Source of the DNA: Flavobacterium luteum
Lineage (GTDB): Bacteria; Bacteroidota; Bacteroidia; Flavobacteriales; Flavobacteriaceae
DNA length: 64,000 nucleotides
Assembly (NCBI RefSeq): GCF_008806775.1
Contig: NZ_WAEM01000010.1
Location: forward strand, 1-64,000
Reading direction: 5' to 3'
Under the pieces are notes generated by a model. The model searched no databases. It was not told where the DNA came from and saw only the letters and a program-made list of their open reading frames with translations. Position 1 is the stretch's first letter. Each line of letters opens with the position of its first letter. The position numbers and the translations under genes were made by a program. Below are positions 27,312-36,500 of this stretch, piece after piece.

Positions 27312-28979
27312 ATGAATAATACCACACTACCAGAAAAATATTCGCACCCCTATACTTTTGATAAAAAATACAAAAAATCGGCAGTCTATTTTTCAATGGA
27401 ATTTGCAATTGACCAATCTTTAAAAACCTATTCTGGAGGCCTAGGCTTTTTAGCTGGCTCTCACATGAGAAGTGCTTATGACTTAAAACAAAACTTAATT
27501 GGAATTGGAATACTATGGAAAAAAGGATATTACGATCAATATAAAAAAGAAGATCTTTCGATGGGAGTTCATTTTCAAGAAAAAATATATTATTTCTTAG
27601 AAGAGACTAACATTAAGTTTACCATAAAAATAGACAATCATGATGTTTGGGTAACCGCTTTGTTTTTAAATCCTAAAACATTTGGTACCGTGCCAATGTT
27701 TTTTCTAACAACCGATTTGCCAGAGAATGATTATTTAGCAAAATCGACTACTTTTAGATTGTACGATTCTGATCCTAATGCAAAAATTGCACAAACTATG
27801 GTACTTGGTTTAGGGGGTGCTAAATTGTTAGATGCCTTAAATTATGATCCAGAGGTATATCATCTCAATGAAGCCCATGCTTTGTCATGCGTGTTTCATT
27901 TATACAATAAATATAAAAGTGTTGATGCCATAAAAGAAAAATTAGTATTCACCACTCACACACCGGAAGAAGCGGGTAATGAGAAACATGATATTAATCT
28001 TTTAAATTCATTAAGTTTCTTTGATGGTATTCCTTTAGAGAAAGTGAGAGAGATTACAGGAATTCATGATGACACCTTTAACCATACATTAGTAGGTTTA
28101 CGATTGAGTAAAATTGCTAACGGGGTTTCTAAATTGCATGGAGAGGTTTCCAGAGACATGTGGAAAGATTATCCAGGTATTTGTTCGATTACCCATATTA
28201 CCAATGCTCAAAATAAAAAATATTGGGCAGATGCTTGGTTGGATGAAGCTTTTCAAAATAAAGACCGAGAAGCTTTAATTAAAAGAAAGACGAGATTAAA
28301 ATCGAAACTCTTTGAGGTAGTAGCAGATCAAACGGGTAAAATCTTCGATCCAAAAATTGTTACTATTGTTTGGGCAAGACGATTTGCCGATTACAAGAGA
28401 CCTGACTTAATTACCCGTGATTACGATCGATTTATTAAACTATTATCAGATACCAATAGGCCAGTTCAAATTATTTTTGCAGGAAAGCCTTATCCTATGG
28501 ATTTTGGTGCTATTCATAATTTTGATAACCTGACTTATATTAGCAAGAGCATCAAAAATATGGCTGTACTTACCGGACATGAATTAAAACTATCACGTCA
28601 GTTGAAAGAAGGTGCCGATGTTTGGTTGAATAATCCTAGGGTGACACGAGAAGCTTCAGGAACATCAGGAATGACTGCCGCTATGAACGGAGCCATTAAT
28701 TTTTCTACTAATGATGGTTGGATTCGTGAATTTAAAGATTTAAACAAAACACAAAATTCATTTGTATTGCCCATTGTAGATCATAATTTACCTACTTACA
28801 TTCAAGACCAAATGGATTTGGATAATTTATATGAAATGCTAGAAGGTGAAATTTTGCCTCTTTACTATAAAACTCCAAAAAAATGGTGGGATTTAGTAGA
28901 AACAAGTATGACACAAATAGTACCCTTTTTCGATTCTGCTAGAATGGTAGATGAATATTATAAAAAATTGTATAAGTAA
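27312..28979 (+). CDS. Alpha-glucan family phosphorylase-like protein lacking the PLP lysine
   Basis: With the ATG at 27312 the protein has 555 aa, similar to the compact alpha-glucan phosphorylases of GT35 type (TIGR02094-like). It shows the N-terminal AVYFSMEFAIDQSLKTYSGGLGFLAG, HLNEAHA, TTHTPEEAGNE, WARRFADYKRP and VWLNNPRVTREASGTSGM. In true phosphorylases the residue after that Met is the Lys holding pyridoxal phosphate. Here it is Thr455 (GMTAAMNG). The fold and sugar-binding parts look intact. It may be a phosphorylase-derived glucosyltransferase or glucan-binding enzyme rather than a PLP enzyme. It stands alone under its own promoter. Confidence 0.85.
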   Translation: MNNTTLPEKYSHPYTFDKKYKKSAVYFSMEFAIDQSLKTYSGGLGFLAGSHMRSAYDLKQNLIGIGILWKKGYYDQYKKEDLSMGVHFQEKIYYFLEETNIKFTIKIDNHDVWVTALFLNPKTFGTVPMFFLTTDLPENDYLAKSTTFRLYDSDPNAKIAQTMVLGLGGAKLLDALNYDPEVYHLNEAHALSCVFHLYNKYKSVDAIKEKLVFTTHTPEEAGNEKHDINLLNSLSFFDGIPLEKVREITGIHDDTFNHTLVGLRLSKIANGVSKLHGEVSRDMWKDYPGICSITHITNAQNKKYWADAWLDEAFQNKDREALIKRKTRLKSKLFEVVADQTGKIFDPKIVTIVWARRFADYKRPDLITRDYDRFIKLLSDTNRPVQIIFAGKPYPMDFGAIHNFDNLTYISKSIKNMAVLTGHELKLSRQLKEGADVWLNNPRVTREASGTSGMTAAMNGAINFSTNDGWIREFKDLNKTQNSFVLPIVDHNLPTYIQDQMDLDNLYEMLEGEILPLYYKTPKKWWDLVETSMTQIVPFFDSARMVDEYYKKLYK

Positions 28980-28980
28980 T

Positions 28981-29166
28981 AACCTGTTGGGTGTAATTAG
29001 TTTTTGATGATGATTTTTCGTCAGTTCGAGTGATTTTCTCCCGAAGCTTCGGGAAGAAAATCGTATCGAGAACAAGGAAAATTTCATTAAAAACGGTTCT
29101 CGATACATCCCGATGAAAAATCGGGACACTCGAACTGACGTTTTTAATAATTACAACCAACAGGTT
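28981..29166. repeat. Nested inverted-repeat element (palindromic intergenic repeat)
   Basis: Outer 18-bp arms AACCTGTTGGGTGTAATT (28981-28998) and 29149-29166 pair with one mismatch. Inside are exact 14-bp arms CGTCAGTTCGAGTG (29019-29032) with 29127-29140, an 11-bp pair GTATCGAGAAC (29063-29073) with 29096-29106, a perfect palindrome CCCGAAGCTTCGGG (29040-29053), and a hairpin around 29108-29126. It fills the whole gap between two convergent genes and could serve as a bidirectional terminator. Similar dispersed elements are familiar from flavobacterial genomes. Copy number here was not tested. Confidence 0.85.
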
Positions 29167-29181
29167 AAACAAAATTAATTT

Positions 29182-30528
29182 CTACTCTTCTACTTTCTTA
29201 ATTACTTTACGAGCCACTTCAATTTTAAACTTCTTGCCTTTCATCTTTTCGTCTCGAATGTTTTGAAGTAAATCCTTGACTTTATTAAATTTAACTGCGG
29301 CAAACGAAATAAAATCTTTCACTTCAATCAAACCCAAATCGCCTTTTTCTAGTTTTCCTTTTTGAGAAAAGAAACCTACAATATCTATTTTATTCAATTT
29401 GTTTTTCTTACCACCGCTGATATAAACCGTTTGAAACTCGGGAGGTTTAGGTAATGCATTTGTACTTTCCACTTTTAAAACTTCCATACTATAATCAATA
29501 TAGTCCAGTTTTTTTTCACTTTCATGTGCAATAATATAGGCTGTTCCTGAGGCTAACATTCTAGCCGTACGACCGTTTCTATGGGTGAATTCGTCTTCTT
29601 TTGAAGGCAAATGATAATGAATAACGTGCTTCATTTCAGGGATATCCAATCCTCGAGCTGCTAAATCGGTGGTGACCAAATAACTTACACTTCCGTTTCT
29701 GAACTGAATTAAGGCGCGTTCGCGTTCGTCTTGATCCATTCCGCCATGATAATAGGTTGAATAGATTCCTTTTTCATACAACGCATCGCTTATGCGCTCA
29801 GCAGCATCACGGTGGTTGCAAAAAATTAAAGCCGATTGTGATTTTAGAGAACAAATCAGGTGGAACAAACTTCCTATTTTGTCTTTTTCCTTAGAAACGA
29901 CCATTTTCATCGAAAGTGAATTGCTTTCCTGATGTTCCGGAATAAAATCTAATATGGTAGGATTAACGACTCTTGTATATTTTGGAATTTCAATATCAGA
30001 AGTTGCCGATACCAAAACCCGTTTGTTCAACTTTGTTAATTTCCCAATGATAAACGACATTTGCTCATGAAAACCCAATTGTAAGGATTTATCAAACTCA
30101 TCTAAAATTAGGGTTTGTATTTTATCGGTTCTGAAGGTTCCTCTATCAATATGGTCTGCGATTCGTCCTGGAGTTCCAATTAAAACGGCTGGTGGATTGC
30201 TTACGTTTTTAATTTCAGTATCAATAGAATGGCCACCGTAACACACATTTACCTTGTATGCCGTTCCCATCTTTTTCCAAACTTGCTCAATTTGCAAACC
30301 TAACTCGCGTGAGGGTACTAAGATTAAACACTGCACCGAAAGAATTTCAGGTTGCAACATTTCAAAAATGGGCAATAAAAAAGCCAATGTTTTCCCTGAG
30401 CCTGTTGGAGACAAGAGCAATACATTGTTATCGTTTAGAATGGTTTCGTGAGCGGCAACTTGCATGTCATTTAGGGTTTCGATACCTAAATTGAGCAATA
30501 TATTATTGGAAGGGTGTTTCTGATTCAT
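29182..30528 (-). CDS. DEAD-box RNA helicase, DbpA-like
   Basis: The 448-aa protein has the two RecA lobes: Q-motif region, SPTGSGKT (motif I), PSRELGLQ, GTPGRIADH, DEFD in place of DEAD (motif II), SAT (III), LVTTDLAARGLD (V) and HRNGRTAR (VI). The C-terminal ~75 residues (TVYISGGKKNKLNKIDIVGF..., FAAVKF) match the DbpA RNA-binding domain, which targets 23S rRNA. It probably acts in large-subunit ribosome assembly. The -7-like TACCTTTG at 30533-30540 lies only 4 nt before the ATG. Confidence 0.9.
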   Translation of the reverse strand: MNQKHPSNNILLNLGIETLNDMQVAAHETILNDNNVLLLSPTGSGKTLAFLLPIFEMLQPEILSVQCLILVPSRELGLQIEQVWKKMGTAYKVNVCYGGHSIDTEIKNVSNPPAVLIGTPGRIADHIDRGTFRTDKIQTLILDEFDKSLQLGFHEQMSFIIGKLTKLNKRVLVSATSDIEIPKYTRVVNPTILDFIPEHQESNSLSMKMVVSKEKDKIGSLFHLICSLKSQSALIFCNHRDAAERISDALYEKGIYSTYYHGGMDQDERERALIQFRNGSVSYLVTTDLAARGLDIPEMKHVIHYHLPSKEDEFTHRNGRTARMLASGTAYIIAHESEKKLDYIDYSMEVLKVESTNALPKPPEFQTVYISGGKKNKLNKIDIVGFFSQKGKLEKGDLGLIEVKDFISFAAVKFNKVKDLLQNIRDEKMKGKKFKIEVARKVIKKVEE

Positions 30529-30878
30529 TTTGCAAAGGTAGGGAAAAGTGGGGAAATGAAGTGGGAAGTTAGAAGCGGGAAGTTAGAAGCGGGAAGTTAG
30601 AAGTGGGAAGTTAGAAGCGGGAAGTTAGGGAGTGGGGCGGTGACAGATGTGGGATAGCGACTTTTGTATTATCATGCTGAAAGGTTAGTTAAGCAGTATG
30701 CAAGAACTTGTTTGGTTTCATTTTTAAGTAGATTGGATGGGTAGTTCATTTACTTCTTATATATGTTTACGTTACTATATAGTTACTTTATAGTTGTTAT
30801 AAACTTATAGTATACTTATTTTAAAGTTATTTTATAAATGACTATATTTGTTGCTTACCTTATAAAATTTATACTCCT
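30529..30878. other. Intergenic region with a 14-bp tandem repeat and A+T-rich leader
   Basis: The first 100 bases hold the tandem repeat annotated separately and a G-rich stretch (GGGAGTGGGGCGGTG). The second half, 30740-30878, is very A+T rich with several TTATAGT/ACTATAA-like words. It contains TATATTTG at 30843-30850, a -7-type box 28 nt before the next gene's ATG without a clear -33. No ORF was seen. Confidence 0.6.
30563..30630. repeat. 14-bp tandem repeat, nearly five copies
   Basis: GGGAAGTTAGAAGC starts at 30563, 30577, 30591 and 30605, and a partial copy starts at 30619. The third copy ends in T rather than C. It is noncoding and lies just upstream of the DbpA-like gene. Confidence 0.92.
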
Positions 30879-31622
30879 ATGGCAAAGGTTAAAAGTCTTT
30901 TTGAGTTGAACGGTACTCTTGGCGGATTGAATTTTTATACCCGTAAAGGGGTGCCTCTTGCCAGAACTGCCGGTGGTGGTTTTAATGGTGAGGCTATACG
31001 GACTAAGCCTAGTATGGTGCGCGTGCGGGAAAATGGTAATGAGTTTAGTGGTTGTATGCAAACGGTGCGTTCTTTTAAACAAAGTTTGAATCCTTTTTTG
31101 ACTGCGTTTAAGGATGGGACTTTGCACCAAAACCTAGTGAGCTTGTTTACCAAAATTAAAGACCTAGATGCGGTTGCGATTCGTGGGGAACGAACGGTTC
31201 ATGGAGGTATGCAAACGGCAGCGGGACGACAACTTTTGGAAACCTATTTGTTGACCTCTGGGTTGCGGTTGGATGGTTTGTTGCACCAGCGTGTTGTTTT
31301 TGATTGGGCTGCTGGTTTTAGTGTGCCTGATTTTGATGGTCGGTTGGTTTCGTTTCCTGGTGGTGCCAGTCATCTTGCGTTGCGGGTGGGATGGTTGACT
31401 TTTGATTTTGACAGTTATGCTTTTTCTTTTGGTTCCAGTGCGGTTGTTACTGCTGCTGCTGCTGATAAAGGCACATTAGCTATTCCCGCTCCTGTTGTGG
31501 AGCCTGCTAATGGTGTGCGTGTGGGTGTTGTATTGGCGCGTTTTGTACAGGAAGTGAATGGTGTTTTTTATCCTTTGAAAAAGGAACGAGAGGTGACTCT
31601 AGAAGTGATTTATGTGGGGTAA
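30879..31622 (+). CDS. Uncharacterised Bacteroidota protein family (247 aa)
   Basis: I recognise the N-terminal pattern MAKVKSLFELNGTLGGLNFYTRKG..AR with RVRENGNEFSGC as a recurrent Bacteroidota family of roughly 200-250 aa without assigned function. There is no signal peptide or membrane segment. The second half is rich in beta-prone segments (DGRLVSFPGGASHLALRVG; GVRVGVVLARFVQEVNGVFYPL), suggesting a small beta-domain protein. Two 60-base lines inside the gene (31261 and 31381) have 29 and 25 G+C, above the 22 of 60 in a line of the phosphorylase gene, and G dominates. This suggests transfer. A REP-like palindrome begins 2 nt after its stop. I cannot assign a function. Confidence 0.75.
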   Translation: MAKVKSLFELNGTLGGLNFYTRKGVPLARTAGGGFNGEAIRTKPSMVRVRENGNEFSGCMQTVRSFKQSLNPFLTAFKDGTLHQNLVSLFTKIKDLDAVAIRGERTVHGGMQTAAGRQLLETYLLTSGLRLDGLLHQRVVFDWAAGFSVPDFDGRLVSFPGGASHLALRVGWLTFDFDSYAFSFGSSAVVTAAAADKGTLAIPAPVVEPANGVRVGVVLARFVQEVNGVFYPLKKEREVTLEVIYVG

Positions 31623-31623
31623 T

Positions 31624-31643
31624 GAAGCCATGCATCGTCTCTA
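31624..31643. repeat. REP-like palindrome, copy 1 (downstream of RAYT gene)
   Basis: GAAGCCATGCATCGTCTCTA is a variant of the palindrome GAGACGC-ATGCAT-GCNTCTC found inside and upstream of the RAYT gene. It follows the stop of the 247-aa gene by one base. Confidence 0.6.
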
Positions 31644-31681
31644 TATTGACAGTACCGATTTTACATGGAAAATAATTACTA

Positions 31682-32245
31682 TCATTTATTGAATTCATCA
31701 TCAACCCATTTTTTAGGATTGTCAATTATATATTGTGAAATTGCATCAAACGATTTTGTATTTCTAATAATTTGATCATGAAATCGGGATTGCCAACCAA
31801 ATTCAGGATTTATTTTCCTTGCCTGAATCGTAACGGCAGATTTAAATCCACGTAATATAGATGACAAATTTTTAGATTGTGGACCAAATTCGTTTTTGTA
31901 AATACCATTCGTTGAGACGCCATGCATGGCATCTCTACACATCGCATCACGATCCGAATTGAATTCATTATTTCCAATAAATATAATCCCATGAAAATGA
32001 TTGGGCATTACCACAAATTCGCCTAATTCTAAATTCATATCAGGTCTTATATCTGGCGTTTTAATCCATTCTTGTTCAACAATGCTACCTATTAAAGAAA
32101 GAATTATTTCTTCATTTTCTGTTTTTCCAAAAAAATGTTCTCTATTGGCGGTGCAAATGGTTATGAAATATGCAGCTTGTCGAGAATAATCCCAATTTTT
32201 CAATCGGGTTGATTCTATTCTATATTTGTTTTTGAATTTTGCCAT
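31682..32245 (-). CDS. REP-associated tyrosine transposase (RAYT, Y1_Tnp family)
   Basis: The 187-aa protein shows the Y1/HUH single-strand nuclease hallmarks: the N-terminal TRLKNWDYSRQAAYFITICT, the metal-binding His83-Phe-His85 in MPNHFHGIIF, and a candidate nucleophile Tyr172 in ISQYIIDNPKKW. The RFHDQIIRN segment is also typical. Residues about 98-113 (DRDAMCRDAMHGVST) are encoded by a REP-like palindrome and look like an insertion between core motifs. RAYTs are domesticated relatives of IS200/IS605 transposases thought to spread REP palindromes. Matching palindromes flank this gene, and a 42-bp array of a variant lies just upstream. Confidence 0.9.
   Translation of the reverse strand: MAKFKNKYRIESTRLKNWDYSRQAAYFITICTANREHFFGKTENEEIILSLIGSIVEQEWIKTPDIRPDMNLELGEFVVMPNHFHGIIFIGNNEFNSDRDAMCRDAMHGVSTNGIYKNEFGPQSKNLSSILRGFKSAVTIQARKINPEFGWQSRFHDQIIRNTKSFDAISQYIIDNPKKWVDDEFNK
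31911..31936. repeat. REP-like palindrome, copy 2 (inside the RAYT coding sequence)
   Basis: GTTGAGACGCCATGCATGGC followed by ATCTCT shares GTTGAGACGC-ATGCAT-GC-TCTCT with the copy upstream of the RAYT gene. It keeps the RAYT frame open. Confidence 0.75.
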
Positions 32246-32248
32246 CTT

Positions 32249-32274
32249 GTTGAGACGCGATGCATCGCTTCTCT
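32249..32274. repeat. REP-like palindrome, copy 3 (upstream of RAYT gene)
   Basis: GTTGAGACGCGATGCATCGC then TTCTCT, containing the perfect 12-bp palindrome GCGATGCATCGC (32257-32268), begins 4 nt before the RAYT start codon. Confidence 0.78.
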
Positions 32275-32326
32275 ATTTTTTAATTGATTCCAATATTTAG
32301 ACGCCAATTTTATATCCCAATAATTT

Positions 32327-32534
32327 AGACGCCAATCATGGCGTATCTACTTGACTTTATAATTATTTAGACGCCAAGCACGGCGTATCTACTTGACTTT
32401 ATAATTATTTAGACGCCAAGCATGGCGTATCTACTTGACTTTATAATTATTTAGACGCCAAGCATGGCGTATCTACTTGACTTTATAATTATTTAGACGC
32501 CAAGCATGGCGTATCTACTTGACTTTATAATTAG
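32327..32534. repeat. Five-copy 42-bp tandem array carrying a REP-like hairpin
   Basis: AGACGCCA starts at 32327, 32369, 32411, 32453 and 32495, exactly 42 bp apart. A truncated relative starts at 32299. Each unit holds the imperfect palindrome ACGCCAAGCATGGCGT (first copy with ATCA, second with a C in the loop) plus an A+T-rich spacer with CTACTTGACTTTATAATTA. The hairpin core resembles the palindromes around the RAYT gene. The last unit runs into the 3' end of the PorP/SprF gene. It is not CRISPR because units abut without spacers. Confidence 0.93.
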
Positions 32535-33510
32535 GACACCCCCAACATTTTAGATGCAAATTGGCTTGAAAGGTTAGCGCCAACTCAAACACGCCTCTGG
32601 TTTGTCCTACGTTAGAGGTATTAGCATCATAGGATAATCCAAAAATAAAGTGTTGCATTTGTAAAGAAACAAATGGGTTTACCGATGTTACAAAATGGCT
32701 GTTTGTTGCTTTTCTAAAAGGGTTGGTAGCTAGTGTAGCTCCTAACGTCCAATCCTTAAAAATCATAGCCGTTCCTGCATCGAGCCTATTGTATTCGCCT
32801 TGTTGCATGTAGTTAAAGGTCAGCAGCATGCGGCTGCCTTCGGGTAAAAAGCTACTTCTGTTGCCGTAAATATCAAATTCCCAACCCCCATGTAGTGAAA
32901 AAAACATTTCAAGCGGTAGGTTTCTTTCTCCAGTAAAAGAGATATCAGGTTTGTTGAGATGCTTAATTGTGGCTCCTATCCATTGGTCTTCAGTATTAAA
33001 AAGCATTCCAGCAGTAAAATCTACAAAATTTATATTTTGGTTTCTTAGTGACGGGTCTATGCTTTGATCTCTAATGGCTCCTGTATTCCTATTGATTTGA
33101 TCTTCTAGAATCAAGCCGCCAAAATTAAAATCTTTTCGCCCGAATCCTACTTCAAGTCCGGGTCTAAAATACCAATCATCACTTAATTCTACCTTATAGG
33201 AATAAGTGGCATTCAGTTGCGTGAGATTGTAATTGGTAAATTTTTCTCTGTTGCTTAATATAGTAACTCCTAAACCACTGTTAAGCCCGACAGGCGTATT
33301 GATAAATCCGAAATCGGTGTCTATTTGTCTTTGCCCATTGGGCCATTGGGTACGGTGAATGATTCCTGCATGCCAGTCTTCTAAAATTCCAGTAAATCCT
33401 GGATTCAATGTTTGTGGCACGAGAAAATATTGTGTAAATACAGGGTCTTGAGCGCTAGCACCAGAAGTGATACCCAATACTACTACTAAAAGCAATAATT
33501 TAATTTTCAT
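32515..33510 (-). CDS. PorP/SprF family type IX secretion system membrane protein
   Basis: The 331-aa protein has a signal peptide (MKIKLLLLVVVLGITSGASA). The family pattern follows: QDPVFTQYFLVPQTLNPGFTG, HRTQWP, LGVTILSNREKFTNYNLTQLNATYSY, and a beta-barrel-like C-terminal half ending in LHLKCWGCPNY. SprF-type proteins are needed for secretion or surface attachment of one partner adhesin. The partner is surely the 2073-aa type B protein whose stop lies 13 nt before this ATG. The last residues (NYKVK) and the stop codon are supplied by the 42-bp repeat array, so the original 3' end may have been altered. Confidence 0.93.
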   Translation of the reverse strand: MKIKLLLLVVVLGITSGASAQDPVFTQYFLVPQTLNPGFTGILEDWHAGIIHRTQWPNGQRQIDTDFGFINTPVGLNSGLGVTILSNREKFTNYNLTQLNATYSYKVELSDDWYFRPGLEVGFGRKDFNFGGLILEDQINRNTGAIRDQSIDPSLRNQNINFVDFTAGMLFNTEDQWIGATIKHLNKPDISFTGERNLPLEMFFSLHGGWEFDIYGNRSSFLPEGSRMLLTFNYMQQGEYNRLDAGTAMIFKDWTLGATLATNPFRKATNSHFVTSVNPFVSLQMQHFIFGLSYDANTSNVGQTRGVFELALTFQANLHLKCWGCPNYKVK

Positions 33511-33523
33511 ATCTGTTTTGCTT

Positions 33524-36500
33524 TTATTTAATTAATGTAAACGGTTGTGCAGTTTCTAAACTCAAATTGTAAAAGGTTTCTGATTGTACTTTACAAAAAT
33601 AATTTCCATTTTCAGCTTGAACACCTTTTATTTTTCCGTCCCAACCTTTTAGAGTTTGCCCTTCTTCAGAATACAGTAAACTGCCCCAAGTATCATATAT
33701 GTCCATTCGAACTTTTTTCAAGCCACTAAAAACAGGTCGCATGGTATCATTGAGCGTATCGTTATTTGGCGTAAACGCTTGTGGCACTTCGAGTACGTAT
33801 CCTTTCTCTACCAGTAGTGCTATTGTGTGGACATAAACACACCCAAAAGGATACGTCACCGTTTCGGTAACAATATAATTTCCTGTCTTGGCATATACAT
33901 GTGTTGGATTTTCTTCGGTAGAGGCTGTTCCGTCGCCAAAATTCCAAGCAATAGTTTCATAATCTCCTGTTGCCATACTCGTAAATTGAATAGGGTCTAC
34001 CACGGAATAGAATCCGAAAGTAGAAAAAGCATACGAAGAAGCGTTAAATGAAACCGTTCCCAGCTCTGGTGTATCTACTGCAAACGTATAATTGGCATCG
34101 CAACCATAACTGTCTGTAACGGTAAGTTGTATGGTTCCGTTTGTAGTGGTTTCCATAATTTCATTATTTGTTCCGCTTATGGTTCCGCTCGACCAAACTA
34201 ACTTGTAGGGTGGTATTCCACCTGAAACTGCTGCTATAAAACGTTGCTTTATCGTTCTGGCATCACAGTCGGCATCAGTTTTAGTATTTACTGCAATAGC
34301 AATAGGTGGCTGACGATTGATGACATATTGCGCCGTTTTAGCACAACCATTTGCATCAGTAACTTTTACTAAATAATTTCCTGCTGGAATGTTGGTTAAA
34401 TCTTCGGTAGTAGCACCATTAGACCAACTGAAACTAAAAGGGGCTGACCCTCCTGCGACCAAAAGATTGATGGATCCACTATTTGCATCATCACAATCGA
34501 AAGCTTGCACTACATTAGCTGTTAAAACCAATTCTTGAGGCTCGAGTATGATAAAGGTTTGAGTAATAAAGCATGGTTTCCCATCACTGATATTGACGGT
34601 ATACGTTCCTGGTCCTAAATTATTTCTGTCGGTTCCTGCAGTAGCATTATCTGCCCACGCAAAAGAAATTGGTGCAACCCCACCCACAAAATTAAGCTTG
34701 ATACTTCCGTCTTTAGCACCAAAACAAGAGACGTTGTTTGCGATTGGAGCAATCTGGAATACAACAGGCTCTGGGATATTGATGGTGCTCTTTTTGATAC
34801 AATTTTTTGAATCTTTCACCGTGATTTCGTAATCGCCTCCCGATAAATTATCTAAAAACAACCCTTTTGCAAAATTACTCCAACTCACCTCATACGGAGG
34901 GTTTCCTCCAGATAAAGTTACTGTTATTGATGCATTGTTATCTCCAAAACATTTTATTGTTGTTGTCGTTGCATTAATGATAATTTCTGTAGATTGTGTA
35001 ATTAGTACCGAAAGAGTTTTGGTACATCCTGATTTATCAGTTACTACTAAATCATACGTTCCCGCAGCAATACCAATTAAATTTTGATTGGCACTGGTGA
35101 AACCATTTGGACCTTTCCAATCATAGGTGTAATCAAAAACACCCGTTGTTATTTCTAATGGAGTTCCGCCCGTTGTAGTTATGGTTATTGTTCCAGTGCT
35201 ATCGCCAAAACAGAGCACATCGGTTTTACTGGTTAGATTGACTGCTAAAATAGGTGGTTCGGTTATGGTAAATGTTGCTGTTGTTGGTCCACAAGTGTTT
35301 GCGTCAGAAACGGCAATACTATATGCACCGGGACTTAAATTAGTAATGTCTTCGAGTACTGAAAAAGGATTTCCGTCTTTTGTCCAAGTGTAGGTATAAT
35401 TTAAGGTGCCTCCAGCAACGGTAATTTCAATTTTACCATCGGCATCCATAAAACATGTGATGTCCTTTTCTACATCGGTTGTAATCGTAATTGCATCTGG
35501 TTCAGTAATGCTATAGGTTTCTAAGAACGGACATCCTCCTGCATCCGTCACTTTGAGTTCATAAGTTCCAGGTGCTAAATTTGAAATGGTTGGGTTTGTT
35601 GCCGCAAAACTATTTGGTCCCGTCCAAGAAATTTGGTAAGGCACTCCTGAACTAAAAGGAATCCCACCAGTAATATTCGTTTGAATAGCGCCATTATTTT
35701 TCCCGAAACACCTGCTGTTCGTTACCGTTACTGGATTACTTATAGCAGGATTCACAGTTACAGTAACGGTAAAAGGTGTTCCACTACAAACACCAACTAT
35801 TGGAGTTACCGTATAGGTTACCGTTGCAGGATTTGCAGTAGCATTGACGAGTGTTTGACTAATTTCAGTTTGTGCCACATTCTGGTCTGATGCTCCAGTA
35901 ATGGCACCTGACATACTAATTACAGGGTTTGACCAAGTATAGGTAGTACCAATAGGCACAATTTCTGAACCTGAATTTAAAGGTACAGTTGTAAAAGTAT
36001 TTCCGCTACAAATGATTTCTGTTTTATTGGCAATAACGGGGTTTTGATAGATAGTCACCTCGGCAAAATCAGAATTCAATTCCGAGCAGCCACCCGTTGG
36101 CAGGGTGATTTTACAATAATAAAAAGTAGTTCCAACTAGTGCATCGGGTGGTGCAAAAGTAGGACTTGTAGCACTAGCAATTGATTGGCTCCCAGCAATT
36201 GTGTTGGTTGAATTAGAATACCATTGGTATTGCGGGGTTCCCACTCCGTTTATAAAGGCGACTTTCAAAAGGGTAGGGGTATCTCCTAAACAAAGGGTAC
36301 TCGATTGTGGTTGTTGCGTAATTGTAGCGGCAAGATTTATGGTTACACTTACCGTATTGCTCGTAGTTTCGCACCCTAATCCGTTTTGAGAAACGACACA
36401 ATAATAATACAGTGTTCCTTCATTAGTAGTTGGTGGCGTAAAAGTGGCATTAGTCTCACCAAATAGCGATATTGAATTACCGTCAGAATTGGAATTAGCA

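Noticed and set aside
28893..29172. Minus-strand frames of 77-78 codons over the phosphorylase 3' end and palindromic element
   Set aside because: They consist of the inverted-repeat element and the antisense of the phosphorylase-like gene.
32327..32534. Regular 42-bp repeats as a CRISPR array
   Set aside because: Units are directly contiguous and nearly identical over their whole length, with no unique spacers and no cas genes.
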